A stretch of 64,000 bases of DNA from Mycobacterium lacus. Lineage in GTDB: Bacteria; Actinomycetota; Actinomycetes; Mycobacteriales; Mycobacteriaceae. Below, one piece after another: positions 52,021 to 60,608 of the stretch. How positions within the stretch are numbered: the stretch's first letter is position 1; each line of letters begins with the position of its first letter. A program made the position numbers and the translations under genes. Under the pieces are notes generated by a model. The model was not told the origin of the DNA and made no database searches. It worked only from the letters and a program-made list of their open reading frames with translations. The DNA lies in the NCBI RefSeq assembly GCF_010731535.1, contig NZ_AP022581.1, positions 1,559,952-1,623,951 on the forward strand, given 5' to 3'.

Positions 52021-52410
52021 ATGGCACGCGTGAAGCGGGCAGTCAACGCCCACAAGAAGAGGCGCACCGTCCTGAAGGCCTCGAAAGGCTATCGCGGCCA
52101 GCGATCCCGGCTCTACCGCAAAGCCAAAGAGCAGCAGCTGCATTCGCTGAACTACGCCTTCCGTGACCGCCGCGCGCGCAAGGGCGAGTTCCGCAAGTTG
52201 TGGATTTCGCGAATCAATGCCGCTGCGCGCGCCAACGACATCACCTACAACCGGTTGATCCAGGGCCTCAAGGCCGCGGGCATCGAGGTGGACCGCAAAA
52301 ACCTCGCTGACATCGCGGTCAGCGATCCGGCGGCGTTCACTGCGCTCGTCGACGTGGCCCGGGCGGCCCTGCCCGAGGATGTCAACGCGCCCTCCGGAGA
52401 GGCTGCCTGA
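52021..52410 (+). CDS. rplT: Ribosomal protein L20
   Basis: This 129-residue protein binds 23S rRNA early in large-subunit assembly. It starts [19 protein letters not shown] and has [18 protein letters not shown] and [12 protein letters not shown]. In many bacteria L20 represses its own operon through the leader, so it is a candidate regulator of the structured infC leader here. AGTAGGAAC lies before ATG. tsnR follows directly. Confidence 0.97.
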   Translation: MARVKRAVNAHKKRRTVLKASKGYRGQRSRLYRKAKEQQLHSLNYAFRDRRARKGEFRKLWISRINAAARANDITYNRLIQGLKAAGIEVDRKNLADIAVSDPAAFTALVDVARAALPEDVNAPSGEAA

Positions 52411-52430
52411 CTTCGCGCTCCGGGTTTCCG

Positions 52431-53216
52431 GTGCTCACCGAGCGCTCGGCGCGAGTGGTCGCGGCGGTCAAGCTGCATCGCCACGTCGGCCGGCGGCGCG
52501 CGGGGCGGTTTCTCGCCGAGGGCCCTAACCTGGTCGAGGCCGCGTCGGCGCGCGGGCTGGTCCGGGACGTGTTTGTGACCGAGCCCGCGGCGCGGCGGCA
52601 CCAGTCACTGCTGACCGGGCAGCGGGCGCCGGTCCATGTGGTGACCGAGCGCGCCGCAAAAGCGCTGTCCGACACGGTAACTCCGGCGGGTTTGGTCGCG
52701 GTGTGCGAAATGCCGGAGACCCGGCTTGAGGATGTGCTGACCGGCTCACCCCGGCTGATCGCGGCCGCCGTCGAGATCAGCGAGCCAGGCAACGCGGGCA
52801 CGGTGATCCGGATCGCCGACGCGATGGGAGCCGCGGCCGTCGTCCTCGCGGGACATGGCGTCGATCCGTACAACGGCAAATGTCTGCGCGCCTCGGCCGG
52901 CAGCATCTTCTCGATCCCGGTTGTCGTCGCGCCCGATGCCCGCGCCGCCGTCACGGCGTTGCGCGCGGCCGGGCTGCAGGTGCTGGCCACCACGCTGGAC
53001 GGCGAGCTGCCCCTTCACGAGGCTGACCTCGCCGCGCCGACGGCATGGCTGTTCGGACCGGAATCACACGGCTTGCCGGCCGTAATTGCCGACGCTGCCG
53101 ACCACCGCGTGCGCATCCCGATGTCCGGTGGCGCGGAGAGCCTGAACGTGGCCGCCGCCGCGGCGATCTGCCTCTATCAGAGCGCGCGGGCGCTGGCCGC
53201 ACTCCCTGAACCCTAG
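52431..53216 (+). CDS. tsnR: TrmH/SpoU-family RNA 2'-O-methyltransferase
   Basis: This 261-residue enzyme has the SPOUT fold with its knotted AdoMet site. Motif 1 is EPGNAGTVIRIADAMGA, motif 2 is LFGPESHGL, and motif 3 is IPMSGGAESLNVAAAAAI. The N-terminal part (ERSARVVAAVKLHRHVGRR) is a L7Ae-like substrate-binding region. M. tuberculosis calls the same gene tsnR after thiostrepton-resistance methyltransferases, but the modified rRNA or tRNA base cannot be read here. GTG 52431 is 21 bp after rplT. Confidence 0.92.
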   Translation: MLTERSARVVAAVKLHRHVGRRRAGRFLAEGPNLVEAASARGLVRDVFVTEPAARRHQSLLTGQRAPVHVVTERAAKALSDTVTPAGLVAVCEMPETRLEDVLTGSPRLIAAAVEISEPGNAGTVIRIADAMGAAAVVLAGHGVDPYNGKCLRASAGSIFSIPVVVAPDARAAVTALRAAGLQVLATTLDGELPLHEADLAAPTAWLFGPESHGLPAVIADAADHRVRIPMSGGAESLNVAAAAAICLYQSARALAALPEP

Positions 53217-53287
53217 GCGCACCCTAGGCGGGGTCGCGCTGGTAAGTCCGTCGGGCGCCGGCCGACGACCATCCCACCACCGCGATC

Positions 53288-53308
53288 GACGTTTATCTGC
53301 GAAACGTC
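53288..53308. terminator. Short hairpin at the tsnR/DUF2236 convergent junction
   Basis: GACGTTT and AAACGTC form a 7-bp stem with a 7-base loop, halfway between the convergent ends. Weak but well placed. Confidence 0.35.
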
Positions 53309-53369
53309 AATCTCGACGCGTGTGCGTGACCGCTTGCCTCGGTCGCGACAAACCCAGGAGTGAGCAGCC

Positions 53370-54413
53370 TCAGGCCGCCCGAGTGCGCCCCCGGGCCGGC
53401 CGCAGGCCGGCGATCGACAACGTGCTGTGCACCAGCGATCCCGCGCGCTCCATCAGGGCCCTGGCGGGGTCGAAAGGGGAGCGGGGACGAGGGGGGAAGT
53501 AGTGCATCGGCAGCCCGCGTCGGTCGCGCGGTGGCGCCATGAAACGGGGCGCTTCGACCAGCGGCGCGTCGCTTGGCAGCCGCCCCTCGGCCCTGCGGTA
53601 GGCGGCCAGCGCGCGCGGGTGCAGGCGGATCTCGTCGGGCACCGCCAGGAAAGCCAGCTCGACGAACTTTCCGAACAACCTGAGCAAGATCTCGTCGCCC
53701 GGTGTCCAGCGCATCCCGGCCTTCTCCCGAACGGCGGGCTCGAATAGGCCCGCCGCGATCCAGCGCTGACCCGCCACCAACGGCCTGAACAGTTGGTCCC
53801 AGATCGGGGTGGGGATCAGCACGAACTTCGGCTTGGGGATCCGCATGTTGAAGATGTCCAGGGTCGCCTGGTTGATCTCCAGCCGCTCGCGGCCGACGCG
53901 CTCCCAGTACTCCTGGAAGTCTTCCCACGACTTCGGCACCGGGCGCATGCTCATCCCGTACATCCGATACCACTGCACGTGCTCGTCGAACAGTTGTCGC
54001 TTTTCGGCCTCGGTCAAGCCTCCGCAGAAGTACTCGGCCACCTTGATCACCAGCATGAAAAATGTGGCGTGGGCCCAGTAGAACGTCTCCGGATTCAGCG
54101 CGTGATAGCGGCGCCCCGCCGCGTCGACTCCTTTGATCGTGCGGTGGTAGCCCTTGATCTGCTGGCCGGTCTGTGCCGCCCGGTCGCCGTCGTAGACGAC
54201 GCCCATGATCGGGTACACCGACCGGGCCACCCGTTGCAACGGTTCGCGCAGCAGGATTGAGTGCTCCTCGACACCGGCGCCGAGCTCTGGATACATGTTC
54301 TGGATCGCGCCGATCCACACACCCATCATTCCCGTGCGCAGGTCTCCGAAATATTTCCAAGTCAGGGAATCGGGTCCGAGTGGATCAGCGGATGTCGTCG
54401 ATGTCGCGGTCAT
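53370..54413 (-). CDS. DUF2236 (MpaB-like oxygenase) protein
   Basis: This 347-residue protein (Rv1645c type) belongs to the DUF2236/MpaB oxygenase family, also seen in latex-clearing proteins. Typical are PLQRVARSVYPIMGVVYDG, YWAHATFFMLVIKVAEYF with the family His, and YRMYGMSMRPVPKSWEDF. AGGAGG five bases before ATG 54413 decides the start over GTG 54416. A 16-bp palindrome overlaps its promoter. The substrate is unknown. Confidence 0.85.
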   Translation of the reverse strand: MTATSTTSADPLGPDSLTWKYFGDLRTGMMGVWIGAIQNMYPELGAGVEEHSILLREPLQRVARSVYPIMGVVYDGDRAAQTGQQIKGYHRTIKGVDAAGRRYHALNPETFYWAHATFFMLVIKVAEYFCGGLTEAEKRQLFDEHVQWYRMYGMSMRPVPKSWEDFQEYWERVGRERLEINQATLDIFNMRIPKPKFVLIPTPIWDQLFRPLVAGQRWIAAGLFEPAVREKAGMRWTPGDEILLRLFGKFVELAFLAVPDEIRLHPRALAAYRRAEGRLPSDAPLVEAPRFMAPPRDRRGLPMHYFPPRPRSPFDPARALMERAGSLVHSTLSIAGLRPARGRTRAA

Positions 54414-54451
54414 CACGGCCTCCTGCTCCTGATTGGGCTCTGATGGGCCTC

Positions 54452-54480
54452 ACGATAACTTTGACAACGTGCGTTGTCCA
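54452..54480 (-). promoter_or_regulatory. Promoter with embedded operator for the DUF2236 gene
   Basis: On the minus strand TGGACA (54475-54480) and TATCGT (54452-54457) are -35 and -10 boxes with 17-bp spacing. GACAACG-TG-CGTTGTC (54463-54478) is a perfect palindrome covering the -35 and spacer, the kind of site a TetR-type repressor would use. The remaining sequence to the PE gene at 54765 shows nothing else. Confidence 0.6.
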
Positions 54481-54764
54481 CGATTTCGGCCGATGCCCAA
54501 CGAGGGCGTTATCGCGCGTCCATACCGGTGTGGCAGCCCTGTGACCAGGCCGTTTGTGGCGGGTCGCGACGAACCCGCCGAGCCGCGAGCGGGGGTGGTC
54601 CGCGTAGCGATTCTCGGCCGATGAACCCTTGTAATTCGGGAGTCCGGTGAAAGCTGTTGGCCAAAAGCGCCGAAAAGACGTCAACCGGATCAGGCTTGCT
54701 GAGAGTACACTTTGCCTTCTGGCGATTTCTTGGTGATTTCCTTTTCGTCAAGAGGAGACCGGTT

Positions 54765-55634
54765 ATGTCGTTTCTGAGCGTGGTGCCGGACATCGTGGGT
54801 GCGGCGGCCGGGAAATTGGAGGGCATTGGCTCCGCGCTGAATGCGGCGAATGCGGCGGCGGCGACGCCCACGACCGGGCTTGCGCCCATGGCCGCCGATG
54901 AGGTGTCGGCGGCCGTCACGGCAATGTTTGCGACACACGCGCAGGCATATCAAGCCCTCAGCGCCCAAGCAGCGGCGTTTCACGATCAGTTCACGCGCGC
55001 GTTGAACGCCGGCGCTGGCGCATATGTCAGCGCCGACATTGCCAACGCCACGCTGGTCACCGGCGGCGGTGGCGTCGGCACCACGGTCACCGGCGCGGTG
55101 GCTCCACTTCTGGGCCCCACCGCGCCCTTCAGCGCTCCGCTCGTCAATACGAACACCCCGCTGGGCCCCATCTCGCTCACGCTAAACGGAACGGTCGACC
55201 TGATTACGGGCGAAATCGCTTTCGACTCAGGATCATTCGCACTGCCCACGCCGCTGGCACTCGGCGTCGATGCGGTAGGCCCGTACTACGTCGCGCTGAC
55301 CGCACTCCAACACAGCGGCGCGGCATTTGCCAACGCGGCTTCCAGCGGGAACCTGCTGGGTGCCGCCAGCGCACTCGTCCATGCTCCCGGCGACGTCGTG
55401 ACGGGCTTCCTGTTCGGCCACGAAACGATATCGCAGACGGTCCCGGCACCCGCGGGATTGGGATACAGGTCGTTCGGGTTCAACGTTCCGGTTGGAGGGC
55501 TGCTGACCCCGCTTCAGCCCGTCACGGTTACGGCCACGCCGACGAGTGGGACGCCGACGGTCATCGCGTTGAGCGGCACGCAGTTCGGCGGACTTGTTCC
55601 CGCCCTACTCCACGGTGTGATCCCCGGCTACTAG
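54765..55634 (+). CDS. PE family protein (PE17 type)
   Basis: This 289-residue protein has an N-terminal PE domain (about 1-95) starting MSFLSVVPDIVGAAAGKLEG, with the type VII secretion motif Tyr-x3-Asp as YVSAD near residue 86. The C-terminal 190 residues are a unique, non-Gly-repeat domain with alternating polar/hydrophobic strands (PLGPISLTLNGTVDL), resembling Rv1646. No PPE partner lies next to it. ATG 54765 follows GAGGAGACC; upstream in-frame codons are not plausible. It is likely exported to the cell surface. Confidence 0.9.
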   Translation: MSFLSVVPDIVGAAAGKLEGIGSALNAANAAAATPTTGLAPMAADEVSAAVTAMFATHAQAYQALSAQAAAFHDQFTRALNAGAGAYVSADIANATLVTGGGGVGTTVTGAVAPLLGPTAPFSAPLVNTNTPLGPISLTLNGTVDLITGEIAFDSGSFALPTPLALGVDAVGPYYVALTALQHSGAAFANAASSGNLLGAASALVHAPGDVVTGFLFGHETISQTVPAPAGLGYRSFGFNVPVGGLLTPLQPVTVTATPTSGTPTVIALSGTQFGGLVPALLHGVIPGY

Positions 55635-55718
55635 GGGTGTGACACCGCGATCAGGCGGTTGTTGCGAGTTTCGACACAGGCAAGCCGGTGGTCGTTGCCC
55701 GCCGCTGCCCGAACCGCC

Positions 55719-55724
55719 TACCCT
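55719..55724 (+). promoter_or_regulatory. -10 box of the soluble cyclase gene, leaderless
   Basis: TACCCT lies 7 bases before GTG 55732, so the message should start at the start codon. Confidence 0.45.
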
Positions 55725-55731
55725 TGCCAGC

Positions 55732-56652
55732 GTGGAAGTCGGGCCTGCTGACCCGGAGTCTGGCGTGCCCGAAGAGACGGCGACCGCGCTGACGCCGCCG
55801 CGACGCTCTCCGGGGATGATGCGCAGTGCGGCCAGGTGGTTCCGCCAGACGAACCACAGCCCAGGCGTGGTGGCGTTTGTTCGTCGTGCGCGGCGGCTGT
55901 TGCCCGGCGATCCCGAGTTTGGCGACCCGCTGTCCACCGCCGGCGAGGGCGGACCGCGGGCCGCTGCACGCGCTGCCGACCGGCTGCTGGGGGATCGTGA
56001 TGCGGCCTCGCGCGAGGTCAGCTTGGGTGTGCTACAGGTCTGGCAGGCGCTGACCGAGGCGGTGTCCCGGCAGCCAGCAAACCCGGAAGTGACATTGGTG
56101 TTCACCGACCTGGTCGGGTTTTCGACGTGGTCGTTGCAAGCCGGCGACGATGCGGCGCTGATGCTGCTGCGGCAGGTGGCGCGGGCGGTCGAGCCGGCGC
56201 TGCTCGACGCCGGCGGGCACATCGTCAAACGGATGGGCGACGGGATCATGGCGGTATTCCGCTTCCCAACCGTCGCCGTCAGGGCGGTGCTGGCCGCCCG
56301 GGAAGCGATGAAATCGGTTGAGGTGGAAGGCTATAGACCACGAATGCGGGTCGGCATCCATACTGGTCGACCGCAGCGGCTGGCCGCCGACTGGCTCGGT
56401 GTCGACGTCAACATCGCCGCCCGGGTTATGGAACGAGCCACGAAGGGTGGCATCATGGTGTCGAGCACTACGCTGGACTTGATACCGCACAGCGAGCTGG
56501 ACGCAATGGGTGTCGTCGCCAAGCGCGCACGCCGACCCGTCTTCACCAGCAAACTCACCGGTATTCCCCCGGACTTGGCGATATATCGCCTTAAGACTGT
56601 ACGAGAGTTGACAGCTGGCGATGATACGGACGAGACAAATCTCGATGCATAG
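55732..56652 (+). CDS. Soluble class III adenylyl cyclase (Rv1647 type)
   Basis: This 306-residue protein has an N-terminal regulatory region (about 1-115) and a C-terminal cyclase homology domain. The metal Asp is in LVFTDLVGFSTWS, the second in KRMGDGIMAVF, and the transition-state Asn/Arg in VDVNIAARVMERA. It has no membrane helices, unlike the tandem cyclases at 23480-26204. It is closest in layout to Rv1647, an active cyclase. GTG 55732 matches the leaderless promoter; further upstream in-frame starts are unlikely. Confidence 0.9.
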   Translation: MEVGPADPESGVPEETATALTPPRRSPGMMRSAARWFRQTNHSPGVVAFVRRARRLLPGDPEFGDPLSTAGEGGPRAAARAADRLLGDRDAASREVSLGVLQVWQALTEAVSRQPANPEVTLVFTDLVGFSTWSLQAGDDAALMLLRQVARAVEPALLDAGGHIVKRMGDGIMAVFRFPTVAVRAVLAAREAMKSVEVEGYRPRMRVGIHTGRPQRLAADWLGVDVNIAARVMERATKGGIMVSSTTLDLIPHSELDAMGVVAKRARRPVFTSKLTGIPPDLAIYRLKTVRELTAGDDTDETNLDA

Positions 56653-56661
56653 TGGAAGGCG

Positions 56662-57453
56662 ATGATTTACGGCATCTTGTCCCGGCTGGCCCGGGTTCGA
56701 TTCACCGTGGGTTACGTGGCCTCTCTGGCCGCAGTCAGCATCGCCATCCTGATGCTTGGCCCGCAGGCGCGTGAACAGGTGATACGGCACGCCAGCACAA
56801 ACCTGCACAACCTGGCGCGCGGCCACCTGGGGACCCTGTGGAACAGCGCGTTCGTCATCGACGACGGCCCGCTCTACTTCTGGCTACCGTGCCTGGTGTG
56901 CCTGCTGGCACTGGCCGAACTGCATCTGCGCAGCCTGCGGCTGACCCTGGCGTTTGTCCTCGGCCATATCGGCGCGACGCTACTGGTGGCGGCCGTGCTC
57001 GCGGCGTCCGTCGAGTTGGGCTGGTTGCCGTTGTCGATCAGCCGCGCTTCTGACGTCGGAATGAGCTACGGCGCCCTCGCGGTGCTCGGCGCGCTGACGG
57101 CGGCGATCCCGCGGCGCTGGCGGTCCGCCTGGATCGGCTGGTGGCTGGTGGTGGGCCTGGTGACCGCCGTCTCCGGCGGTGGCTTCACCGATGCCGGCCA
57201 CGCCGTTGCGTTGCTGCTGGGCATGGTGGTGGCCATCCGGTTCGGCCGTTCCGCCCGCTGGACACCGGTGCGCTGGGCGTTGCTAATCGTGTCTTCGGGC
57301 TTCGGCTTCGTGCTGCTGGCGCACACCGGGTGGACCTCGATGAGTGGGGCGGCGTTGGGCACCCTGGGCGCGCTGGCGGCTTACAAGCTCATCCCGTTGA
57401 ACGCGGCGCGCGGTTCAGCGCCGACCGGTCCGCTGCCGGTGCTGAGCGTCTGA
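56662..57453 (+). CDS. Rhomboid-like membrane protein (Rv1648 type)
   Basis: This 263-residue protein has about six or seven membrane helices and a rhomboid-like layout: an acceptor loop (TNLHNLARGHLGTLWNSAFV), a candidate nucleophile in DVGMSYGALAVLG (G-x-S-x-G), and a candidate catalytic His in FTDAGHAVALLLGM. These positions fit a Ser-His dyad of rhomboid intramembrane proteases but the local motifs are not canonical. It begins 10 bp after the cyclase stop and is probably co-transcribed with it. Confidence 0.75.
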   Translation: MIYGILSRLARVRFTVGYVASLAAVSIAILMLGPQAREQVIRHASTNLHNLARGHLGTLWNSAFVIDDGPLYFWLPCLVCLLALAELHLRSLRLTLAFVLGHIGATLLVAAVLAASVELGWLPLSISRASDVGMSYGALAVLGALTAAIPRRWRSAWIGWWLVVGLVTAVSGGGFTDAGHAVALLLGMVVAIRFGRSARWTPVRWALLIVSSGFGFVLLAHTGWTSMSGAALGTLGALAAYKLIPLNAARGSAPTGPLPVLSV

Positions 57454-57718
57454 GGGTCGTTTCCACGATAATTCACCGAAGTGCCGTGTAGATGAATGGC
57501 ATGTCGGTGTAACTCGGCATTGGCAGAATTGAATTCAATTCTCGGCATCGATCGAATTGGACTCCGAGGCAGTGTATTTAGCCCGAAGTTCCGACCGCTG
57601 GTACTCGAGGATTGTGTAGCCGACCTGGGAAATCAGTAGAATCACAGTTGGCGAGTGTAGCCACGAATATGGTGTGTCGTTACGACGTTGTGTGATGAGA
57701 ATGCGTTAGGATAACGGC
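57454..57718. other. AT-richer gap with an 18-bp palindrome
   Basis: This 265-bp stretch is clearly lower in GC than its surroundings. It contains AGAATTGAATTCAATTCT (57525-57542), a perfect palindrome. TAGGAT (57707-57712) is a plausible -10 box for the transposase. No inverted repeat ends of the element were identified. Confidence 0.4.
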
Positions 57719-59498
57719 GTGGCGGCATACTCAGGTTCGATGCACGTAGCCCGGAATCTGCGTGGATACGTGACGAAGTCAGGCGAGCAACGTCTCTACG
57801 AGACGATCCTGCTGCGCCGCTCGTTCCGCGACGGGGGCAAGGTGCGCCACCAAACTCTGGCGAACCTGTCCAAGCTCCCGCCGGAGGCGATCGCCGCCAT
57901 CGAGGCGACGCTTAAGGGGCACACGCTCGTGGCGGCCGGCAGCGAGTTCAGCAAGACGCGGTCGCTGCCGCACGGTGATGTCGCAGCGGTGGCGGCGATG
58001 GCGGGCAAGCTCAAGCTGGCCGCACTGCTAGGCCCGCCATGCCGGGCCCGCGACATTGCTGTCGCGTTGATCATCTCGCGGGTGGTGCGGCCAAAATCGA
58101 AGCTATCCACCCTGGGCTGGTGGTCTGATACCACCCTCGGGGTCGACCTGGGTGTGGCCGACGCATCCACCGATGAGATCTACGCGGCGATGGACTGGCT
58201 TGTCAGCCGCCAGGAGACGATCGAAAGAAGCTGGCCGCAAAGCATCTCGCGGAGTCGGTGAACCCGGGCCGGATGGCGTTGTTCGACCTGAGTTCCTCGT
58301 GGGTGACCGGGCGCTGCTGCGAGCTGGCCGCACACGGCTATTCCCGCGACGGCAAGAAAGGGTGCCAGCAGATCGAATACGGTGTGCTCACCGACCCCGA
58401 CGGGCGCCCGGTCGCGGTGCGGGTGTTCGCGGGCAACACCAGCGACCCGAGCGCGTTCACCCAGATCGTTGAGGTGATCAAAGACAAGCTCGCCATCCAG
58501 CGGCTGATCCTGGTCGGTGACCGCGGCATGATCACCGGCGCGCGCATCGACAAGCTGCGCGAACTCAACGACACCCCCGACGACGCAGCGTGTTTCGACT
58601 GGATCACCGCGCTGCGCGCCGTCGATCGCCAAACTCGCTCGCGACGACGGGCCGCTGCAGATGAGCCTGTTCGACCAGCAAGACCTCGCCGAGATCACCC
58701 ACCCGACTACCCCGGCGAACGGCTGATCGCCTGCCGCAACCCAGCACTGGCCGCCGAACGCGCCCGCAAGCGCCAAGACCTGCTGGCCGCCACCGACAAG
58801 GAGCTGGCCCACATCGCCGAACGCGTCACCAAGGGCACCCTGTCCGGCGCCGACAAGATCGGCATCGAGGTCGGTAGGGTCAGCGGAAAATTCAAGGTGG
58901 GCAAACACTTCCACCTCACCATCACCGACACCGCCTTCACCTACCACCGCGACCAGGCCGCCATCGACGCCGAAGCGGCCCTCGACGGCATCTATGTCCT
59001 GCGCACTAGCGTCGACGCCCAGGCCCTCGACCCCGCCGCCATAGTCGAAAGCTACAAGAAACTCGCCAACGTCGAACGCGACTTCCGCATCATCAAATCC
59101 GACGACCTCGACCTGCGGCCCATCCACCACCGCCTCCAAGACCGGGTCAAAGCCCACATGCTCATCTGCATGCTCGCCTGCTACCTCACCTGGCATCTAC
59201 GCAAGGCCTGGGCACCGTTGACCTTCACCGACCAAGCACCCCCACAACGGGACAACCCCGTAGCCCCGCACGCCGCTCCGCCACCGCCCAAGCCAAGGCC
59301 TCCACCAAACACGATGACGACGGCAACCCGGTCGGCAGCTTCCGCGACCTGCTCACACACCTGGGCACCCTCACCCGCGACCGGATCCGCTACCACGACA
59401 CCGACATCGAAATCGACAAGCTCACCGACCCCACCCCCCACCAGCGCCGCGCCTTCGACCTTATCGAGGCCCCCATCCCACTGACCATCGCCGCGTAG
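57719..59498 (+). pseudogene. Decayed IS1634-type (IS4-related DDE) transposase
   Basis: The N-terminal part (57719-58261) starts MAAYSGSMHVARNLRGYVTK and reads VRHQTLANLSKLP and RDIAVALIISRVVRPKSKLS. The frame is lost near 58210-58260 and resumes as MALFDLSSSWVTG with GVLTDPDGRPVAVRVFAGNT. Compensating shifts occur near 58620-58705, and the tail shifts near 59255; the conserved end ITIAA-type tail (LTIAA) stops at 59498. Several frameshifts make it inactive. IS1634/IS1549-type elements are known in mycobacteria. Confidence 0.85.
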
Positions 59499-59671
59499 CC
59501 ACAACAACCACCCACCAAAACCAACAAACCCCCAGGTCAAACCGCGGATTCGCCTATCAGAACAGCCTTAACTTCGGTTTAGCTGCGGGCGGACGACATT
59601 GTTGAAAGTGTGGGGATTTCATGGGAATGTAGCCGGGTCGTGGTAGTTCGGTCGGGGGATGAGGATGCGGC

Positions 59672-60608
59672 ATGGCTTTTCTCATCGCGGATTCGGAGCT
59701 GGTGATAGCCGCGGCGGCGGAGTTGGAGGGAATTGGCTCGGCGCTGAGCGCGGCCCACGCCGCGGAGGGTCCGACGACGGGAGTGGTTGCGGCGGCCGCC
59801 GACGAGGTGTCCACGGCCATCGCGGCGGTGTTCGGCACGTACGGTCAGCAATATTAAGCCCTGAGCGCCCAAGCGGCGGCGTTCCACGCCCACTTCGTGC
59901 GGACAATGGCCGCGGGCGCGGGGTGGTATGCGAGCGCCGAGGCGGCCAACGCGTCGCTGTTGCAGTCCGTCGAACATCAGGCGCTCGCCCTCGTGAACGC
60001 GCCCACCGAGACGCTGCTGGGGCGCCCGTTGATCGGCAACGGGGCCAACGCCACGACGCCGGGCGGTCGTGGCGCGGACGGAGGGCTGCTGTACGGCAGC
60101 GGCGGCAACGGTGCCGCCGGCGGGCCCGGCCAGGCCGGCGGGGCCGGAGGTAACGCCGGCTGGTTCGGAAACGGCGGGGCCGGCGGCGCCGGCGGCGCCG
60201 GCGCGCCCGGCGGTAACGGCGGCAGCGGTGGCCAGCTGGTGGGTAACGGCGGCGCCGGCGGCAACGGTGGACCGGCCGTGGCGGGCATCAACGGCGGCAA
60301 CCCCGGGCCGGGGGGCTTGGGCGGGAAGGCCGGGCTCATTGGCGTCGCCGGAAGCCCCGGGCAGATTGGCACCGCCGTGACGCCGCCGCCTCCCCCTTCG
60401 GGCGGGACATCGTCGGGCGAGTTCTCTCCCTATGTCGACATGACGCTCTGGCCCCAATTCGACTACGCGGGTGCCATCAGCGACGGGCGAATCGAAGCCG
60501 TCACGCTCGGCTTCGTCGTCAGCGACGCACAGGGCAATCCGTCCTGGGGCACCTAATACGGGCTGAACGATCCGTGGGTCACCAGCGCGACGGTAGCTGT
60601 CAAGGTGT
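59672..60608 (+). pseudogene. PE_PGRS-GH18 chitinase gene, 5' segment, with two nonsense codons
   Basis: One frame encodes a PE domain (MAFLIADSELVIAAAAELEG, with secretion motif YASAE), a Gly/Ala-rich PGRS region of repeated GGxGG, then a GH18-like beginning [23 protein letters not shown] at 59855 falls in YGQQ(Y)*ALSAQ, where a Gln codon is expected. TAA at 60554 falls in SWGT*YGLNDPW, where Tyr is usual. An IS3-type element interrupts at 60609 and the gene resumes at 62129. No frame shift separates the segments up to the insertion. Confidence 0.85.

Noticed and set aside
57501..57509. ATGTCGGTG before the decayed transposase
   Set aside because: No TANNNT follows at 8 bases.
60060..60380. 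Regular GC-rich repeats suggesting a CRISPR or satellite
   Set aside because: The repeats are codon-based GGxGG units of the PGRS region with no constant spacer.
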